Source: JALYGK01 sp036259835
Lineage (GTDB): Bacteria > Actinomycetota > UBA4738
Direction: 5' to 3'
Length of the DNA: 8,953 nucleotides
NCBI GenBank assembly: GCA_036259835.1
Contig: DATABA010000080.1
Coordinates: 1-8,953, forward strand
Below the pieces are notes generated by a model. That model did no database searches. It saw only the letters and a program-made list of their open reading frames with translations, and was not told the DNA's origin. Positions 5,759 through 8,953 of this stretch are shown here, one piece after another. The position numbers and the translations under genes were made by a program. Position 1 is the stretch's first letter. Each line of letters opens with the position of its first letter.

Positions 5759-5768
5759 TACCCTATCC
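5759..5768. promoter_or_regulatory. Shared bidirectional -10 element, thioesterase 2 / membrane-protein operon
   Basis: TACCCTA (5759-5765) reads TACCCT on the plus strand, followed by 6 nt and GTG 5771, and TAGGGT on the minus strand, followed by 6 nt and GTG 5753. Both predicted +1 positions are the G of a GTG, so both mRNAs would be leaderless, with only 17 bp between them. The 10-mer GGATAGGGTA (minus, 5768-5759) is identical to plus-strand 3277-3286. Confidence 0.5.
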
Positions 5769-5770
5769 CG

Positions 5771-5803
5771 GTGCTCGCCTCCTCACGATCATTGGAACGA
5801 TGA
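5771..5803 (+). CDS. Putative leaderless 10-codon minicistron coupled to the membrane-protein gene
   Basis: GTG 5771 sits exactly 6 nt after the TACCCT box and opens ten codons, reading M-L-A-S-S-R-S-L-E-R with GTG as fMet. Its stop TGA (5801-5803) overlaps the ATG at 5800 as ATGA. Leaderless initiation here would bring ribosomes to the downstream start, which itself has only a weak GGA 3 nt upstream. The peptide has no recognisable sequence; its job, if real, would be coupling. Being short, it could be chance; support comes only from the exact spacing at both ends. Confidence 0.35.
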   Translation: MLASSRSLER

Positions 5804-6591
5804 CCGGCCCTGCCGGGATGCTGGCGCTCGTCCTTGCCGAAGGCGCGGCGGGCGGCGCCGCGATCCTCTTTCTCACACCGTTGTGGAACGAGGTGCGCCG
5901 AAGGTTCTTCCTTCTGACCGGCGGAGTGGTGTTCGTTCTGGCGCTCGCCGCTGCAGTCACGGCGCGTGCGGGGACCCTTTCCTCGTTTCTCATGGACGAA
6001 GCGATCGTGGCGCTGCAACTCTCGCTGGTCCTGACGCTCGCCACGCTGGTGTGGCTCGTGCTGATCGCGGTTCGTCTCTCAACCGCAGGACGGCTTGTCG
6101 GAATCGCCACCGTTCCGCTCGCCGTGGTGACGCTTGTGGCGTTCGCTCGAACTGGCGCCGATTCTTTTGCGGTTTCGATCTTCGAGCTCCTGGCGGGGGC
6201 AGCGTTCATGGGAGCGGTCGTCGATGGACTCTTGCTCGGGCATTGGTACCTCACGGATCGGAAGCTCACGCGTGCTCCGATCAATCGAATGGCGTGGATC
6301 CTCCTCGCGGCCGTACTGCTGGAGGCGGTGGCCGTCATCGTGGGGAGTCTGGGTGGCGACTCGGCGACGCGACCCACCGCTCTCAATCCGTTGCTGACCA
6401 TCGCCGGCAGCTCGAGATGGATCGCGCTGGGAATGGTGGCGTGTACGGCGCTCATCGCGGTGATGATCCGTCTCACCCTTCGGGGATCGAGGCCGACAGC
6501 CGTGCAATCCGCAACCGGTTTCTTCTATCTCGCGGTCATCACCGCGTTTACCGCGGAGCTCGCCGCGAAAGTCGGGTTCTTGCCCTCCTGA
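5800..6591 (+). CDS. Polytopic membrane protein of unknown function
   Basis: 263 residues with about seven or eight hydrophobic segments, roughly 8-28, 36-55, 68-91, 99-116, 125-147, 165-184, 202-225 and 238-260, so an inner-membrane protein. I do not recognise the family with confidence. Notable features are an intramembrane Glu14 near the start and a conserved-looking GHWYLTDRKL stretch (147-156), at the end of the fifth segment, whose His and aromatic residues could bind a cofactor or metal. No transporter, protease or kinase motif is seen. ATG 5800 overlaps a short upstream reading frame as ATGA. It is the first main gene of a plus-strand run with the CPBP-like, split-barrel and SRPBCC genes; 37 bp separate it from the next. 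Confidence 0.75.
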   Translation: MTGPAGMLALVLAEGAAGGAAILFLTPLWNEVRRRFFLLTGGVVFVLALAAAVTARAGTLSSFLMDEAIVALQLSLVLTLATLVWLVLIAVRLSTAGRLVGIATVPLAVVTLVAFARTGADSFAVSIFELLAGAAFMGAVVDGLLLGHWYLTDRKLTRAPINRMAWILLAAVLLEAVAVIVGSLGGDSATRPTALNPLLTIAGSSRWIALGMVACTALIAVMIRLTLRGSRPTAVQSATGFFYLAVITAFTAELAAKVGFLPS

Positions 6592-6628
6592 CGATCAACT
6601 CTTTGCCGATGGCAGCAGGACTGGCCGC

Positions 6629-7276
6629 ATGCTGATCGTTGCGCTGATGGTCGCCGGCGCCGTCGCGGTCGTGGTCGGATGGTGGCTCGTCAGATCGGGA
6701 GTCGCCTCCGTCTGGGTGGCCATGGGAGTCGCTTCGGGCGCCGTGGGCGTTGCGGCGCTCGCCACCGGCCGAGTGGAGGTTTCCCCGGAAATGGGCTGGA
6801 TGGCAGGGGCCGCCGCTGGACTCGCGAGCGGTGTGCTTCTGTACGCAGCGACGGTCGCGTTCGTTCTGGTCGTGAGGAGGTTGCCCGTGTTCGACCGACA
6901 CGTCGCCGAAATTTACGACCAACGCAAGGGCCTGCCGCTCTTTACCGCTCTGGTCGTTGCAGCGGGCGTCACCGCCCCGGGCGAGGAGCTCTTTTGGCGG
7001 GGGTTGTTTCAGGGGCGTCTGGAAGAGAGCTTTGGGCCCGGCCTGGCGGCGCTCTTGACGTGGGCCGGGTACGTCGGAGCCAACGCGGCCAGTGCGAGCC
7101 TGCCCATCCTTGCCGGCGCCATGGTTTCCGGTGCTGTGTGGGGGGCGCTGGCGGCGTGGACCGGAGGAGTCCTGGCCAGCGCCATCTGTCACGGCGTGTG
7201 GACCGGGCTCATGCTGGCGTTTCCTCCCGGCGGCCCCTCGCGCCGGGAGGAGCGCCCGGACCGGAGTCGAGCGTGA
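6629..7276 (+). CDS. CPBP-family (CAAX protease-like) membrane protein, altered catalytic motifs
   Basis: 215 residues with hydrophobic segments near 3-22, 27-46, 57-82, 103-118, 138-157, 160-178 and 180-198. Motif 1 of CPBP intramembrane proteases is intact: EELFWR (119-124) gives the Glu pair and Arg. In motif 2 the catalytic His position appears to be Asn152 (YVGAN). In motif 3 His188 is present (CHGVWT) but the Asp/Asn four residues later is Thr192. CPBP members cleave prenylated proteins or bacteriocin-like peptides, or act as immunity proteins; with these changes, protease activity is uncertain and a non-catalytic role is possible. ATG 6629 has only a weak AGCAGGA upstream. The stop TGA overlaps the next gene's GTG as GTGA (7273-7276), so the two are translationally coupled. 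A charged tail follows the last segment. Confidence 0.83.
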   Translation: MLIVALMVAGAVAVVVGWWLVRSGVASVWVAMGVASGAVGVAALATGRVEVSPEMGWMAGAAAGLASGVLLYAATVAFVLVVRRLPVFDRHVAEIYDQRKGLPLFTALVVAAGVTAPGEELFWRGLFQGRLEESFGPGLAALLTWAGYVGANAASASLPILAGAMVSGAVWGALAAWTGGVLASAICHGVWTGLMLAFPPGGPSRREERPDRSRA

Positions 7277-8250
7277 CCGACGCCATCCCGCAGGCAGCGC
7301 GGGACATTCTCCGTTCCGGCGTCCTGTGCTACATGTCGGTCCGCACCGCCAGGGGACCGCACCTCACCCCCGTGGTGTACGTCCTCGACGGCGGCCGGCT
7401 GTGGGTCACCACCTCCAGAAGCTCACTGAAGGCGCGGATTTGGCGAAAGGACCGGCACGTCGCCGGCCTGGTCGAAGATGGCGGACGGGTGGTCACGTTC
7501 AGGGGATCGGTTCGGGTCTATGACGGTCTCGACCCCTTGTCCTGGCCGTCGGCGGTGCTGGCCGGCCCTCGTCTGCTCCGTGCCGCGGCCAGGTTCACGA
7601 TGAAGAACGCCCGATTCTTCGCGGGATACGCCGTGGATGCGTCTCGTGTCCCGCTGGCATGGTCGCCTCCGGGGCGGGTGTTCGCGGCGATCGATGTCGA
7701 AGGAGGTCGTGTTCTCGACGATGATGGCGGCAACGTCCTCGACGCCTGGGGCCGGTGGCCGGCGGACGTCGATTACTCGGAGTCCTTCTCGCCCCCGGGC
7801 CGGCAACCACAGATCCACCGGAGCGTTCCAGCCGGTGTTCTCGACGCGGCTAGGTCGGCGACCTTCGGTGCTCTCGCGCTCCAGGGGCCTCTCCTCACGG
7901 TGCTTCCGGTGCGCCCACGATGGAGCCGGCGTTCGCCGCGGTACGAGGCCATACTTCCGCGATCGTTCGCCGACCTCGCCTTCGTTGATTCGGAGTTCCG
8001 CGCGGCGGTTACGGTCGGCTACGCCTCCACGTGGCGAGCTGCCGAGATGAGGGGCATGCTCTTCCAAGGGAAGGGAAGGCTGTTTGCATTGGATGGTGTG
8101 AGGAAGGGCAGGGACGCGCTCCGCCGGCGCGTTCAGGGCTACGGGAAGCGGGAGACGCCGCAAGACCTCGCGCTTGCGCTTCTCCGGCCCTCGAGGGTGG
8201 TGTGGTGGGACGGATGGACCAGCGGAAGCGCGGAGCGAAACACGACGTGA
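7273..8250 (+). CDS. Pyridoxamine 5'-phosphate oxidase-like (FMN split-barrel) protein, probably tandem
   Basis: 325 residues, about twice a usual split-barrel domain. The first half (about 8-100) shows the family pattern: a helix (AARDILRSG), a strand with small residues, HLTPVVYVLDGGRLWVTT and a Lys/Arg-rich SSLKARIWRKD segment typical of flavin- or F420-binding barrels. The second half (about 188-300) has a matching start (ATFGALALQGPLLTVLPVR) and a strand-rich stretch ending GMLFQGKGRLFAL, probably a second barrel. Members reduce or oxidise small molecules with FMN, F420 or heme, or bind them only; the cofactor cannot be told here. The start is fixed by the GTGA overlap with the CPBP-like gene; the frame is open upstream only as its shadow. 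The SRPBCC gene follows after 13 bp. Confidence 0.75.
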   Translation: MTDAIPQAARDILRSGVLCYMSVRTARGPHLTPVVYVLDGGRLWVTTSRSSLKARIWRKDRHVAGLVEDGGRVVTFRGSVRVYDGLDPLSWPSAVLAGPRLLRAAARFTMKNARFFAGYAVDASRVPLAWSPPGRVFAAIDVEGGRVLDDDGGNVLDAWGRWPADVDYSESFSPPGRQPQIHRSVPAGVLDAARSATFGALALQGPLLTVLPVRPRWSRRSPRYEAILPRSFADLAFVDSEFRAAVTVGYASTWRAAEMRGMLFQGKGRLFALDGVRKGRDALRRRVQGYGKRETPQDLALALLRPSRVVWWDGWTSGSAERNTT

Positions 8251-8263
8251 GCGTGCTCAAGCA

Positions 8264-8707
8264 ATGAGCGTCGTCGAGGTCGCCTTGGAAATCGACGCGC
8301 CGCCCGAGGATGTGTGGGACGTGGTCGCTGATCCCACGAACCTTCCCCGCTGGAACCGGCACGTCGTTTCGGTCGAGGGAGTACCCGAAAACGGACTTCG
8401 GGAGGGAAGCCGGTACACGACCCATGTTTCGTTCATGGGCGTGCGAGCGAAGTCCGAAGCGAACGTGATCCACCTTCGACCGCCGGAGTACGCGAAGGTC
8501 CGGCTCTCCGGGCTCGTCGAGGGAACGGTCGAGACGTGGCTGGAGCGGCGCGATCGACAGCGGACGCGGCTTCGCCACCGTATCGACTACCGCTTCAAGG
8601 GCGGTTCGCTCGGATCCTTCGCCGCGCGAGCCGTGTCCATGATGGGTGCCGGCAGGCTCCTGCGCCGGGGGGCGGAGTCGCAGAAGGCTCAGGCGGAGGG
8701 GCGCTGA
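8264..8707 (+). CDS. SRPBCC-fold (polyketide cyclase / lipid-transfer-like) protein
   Basis: 147 residues, the usual size of a single START-like helix-grip domain. The N-terminus is typical: VEVALEIDAPPEDVWDVVAD (4-23), then LPRWN (27-31), the conserved tryptophan after the first helices. Alternating strands follow (SRYTTHVSF, KVRLSGLVEG, THIDYRF-like), then a C-terminal helix (about 122-140) that would close the hydrophobic pocket. Such proteins bind a small hydrophobic ligand, sometimes as cyclase or chaperone. ATG 8264 is 13 bp after the split-barrel stop with no clear SD; re-initiation is likely. It is the last gene of the plus-strand run. Ligand and partner are unknown. Confidence 0.82.
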   Translation: MSVVEVALEIDAPPEDVWDVVADPTNLPRWNRHVVSVEGVPENGLREGSRYTTHVSFMGVRAKSEANVIHLRPPEYAKVRLSGLVEGTVETWLERRDRQRTRLRHRIDYRFKGGSLGSFAARAVSMMGAGRLLRRGAESQKAQAEGR

Positions 8708-8738
8708 GACGAAAGATCCGACGTCGCCCGTGCTGCCC

Positions 8739-8953
8739 CTACTTGCCTTCCTCGTCCCGGCGCCGCCGATGGAACCGAATCTGCTTGCCGGGACGGCCCA
8801 CCAAGTATCCGAAGATTCCCCCCACCACCGCGCAACCGAAGATCACCCAGATCAGCGGCGGTTTCCGTTTCACGAAGACGAAGTTCACCGTGACGGCTTG
8901 AGAATTGGTCAGGATGAACACGATGAAGATCACCGCAAGCGCCAGCGCGAGCA
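8739..8953 (-). CDS. LapA-domain (DUF1049-like) small membrane protein, 5' end outside window
   Basis: The minus-strand frame stays open to the window edge; the visible part ends ...RRRRDEEGK. It has the plan of LapA-domain proteins: a hydrophobic segment with a mid-length Leu/Ala/Val/Ile run ending FILTNSQAVTVNFVFV, where N-[TS]-Q-x-V is the family hallmark, then a second membrane segment (WVIFGCAVVGGIFGYLVG) and a basic Arg/His tail. Members are small inner-membrane proteins; in Gram-negatives they help lipopolysaccharide assembly, while the role in other phyla is not known. A GTG at 8933 could be an internal start, but the hydrophobic run upstream of it argues that the true start lies beyond 8953. 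It converges with the SRPBCC gene, 31 bp away, with no clear terminator between. Confidence 0.75.
   Translation of the reverse strand, partial: LALALAVIFIVFILTNSQAVTVNFVFVKRKPPLIWVIFGCAVVGGIFGYLVGRPGKQIRFHRRRRDEEGK

Noticed and set aside
6679..7272. Upstream extension of the split-barrel gene
   Set aside because: It shadows the CPBP-like gene in a different frame; the GTGA junction gives the start.
8247..8268. Short GTG frame over the split-barrel stop (GTGA) ending at TGA 8265
   Set aside because: Only six codons, no -10 box or SD; it looks like chance, though it may help re-initiation at 8264.
1..8953. Insertion sequences, CRISPR repeats, toxin-antitoxin or phage genes
   Set aside because: Both strands were read for direct-repeat arrays, transposase motifs and terminal inverted repeats, and none was found.

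Overview
This looks like a GC-rich bacterial chromosome segment, most likely from an actinomycete or a close relative. The reasons are high GC at third codon positions, frequent GTG starts, a Pro/Thr-linker lipoprotein, and several starts placed about 6 nt after a TANNNT -10 box, the arrangement of leaderless mRNAs. It reads as ordinary metabolic chromosome: no insertion sequence, phage gene, CRISPR array, rRNA or tRNA was seen.

Layout. 1-275 has no convincing complete gene. On the minus strand it holds a good promoter (TTGACT-17-TAACAT), three contiguous hairpins ending in a 12-bp terminator-like stem, and then AGGA-8-GTG opening a gene that leaves the window to the left. This is a candidate cis-regulatory leader or small RNA. 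276-2009 (minus) carries a cupredoxin lipoprotein, a FlK-like hotdog acyl-CoA thioesterase and a PaaG-type crotonase. 2049-3271 (minus) carries a SAM methyltransferase coupled by a GTGA overlap to a metal-ligand-less cupin. 3296-4933 (plus) is a ThDP enzyme of the acetolactate synthase / 2-hydroxyacyl-CoA lyase superfamily. 4881-5753 (minus) is a two-gene operon of a second FlK-like thioesterase and a DCC-family thiol-disulfide protein, whose 3' end overlaps the ThDP gene antisense. 5800-8707 (plus) is a run of four genes: an unknown polytopic membrane protein, a CPBP-type membrane protein with altered catalytic motifs, a putative tandem split-barrel flavin-type protein, and an SRPBCC protein. 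The right edge cuts a LapA-like membrane protein on the minus strand.

How the parts may fit. The thioesterases, crotonase and ThDP enzyme all act on acyl-CoA or 2-oxo/2-hydroxy acids, which suggests a small acyl-CoA degradation or detoxification neighbourhood, but no pathway can be assigned. The two divergent gene pairs (3271/3296 and 5753/5771) each have only about 20 bp between starts and share the same 10-mer, GGATAGGGTA, in opposite orientations. This gives each strand a -10 box and suggests bidirectional, leaderless or near-leaderless promoters. The second one also drives a 10-codon minicistron coupled by ATGA to the membrane-protein gene.
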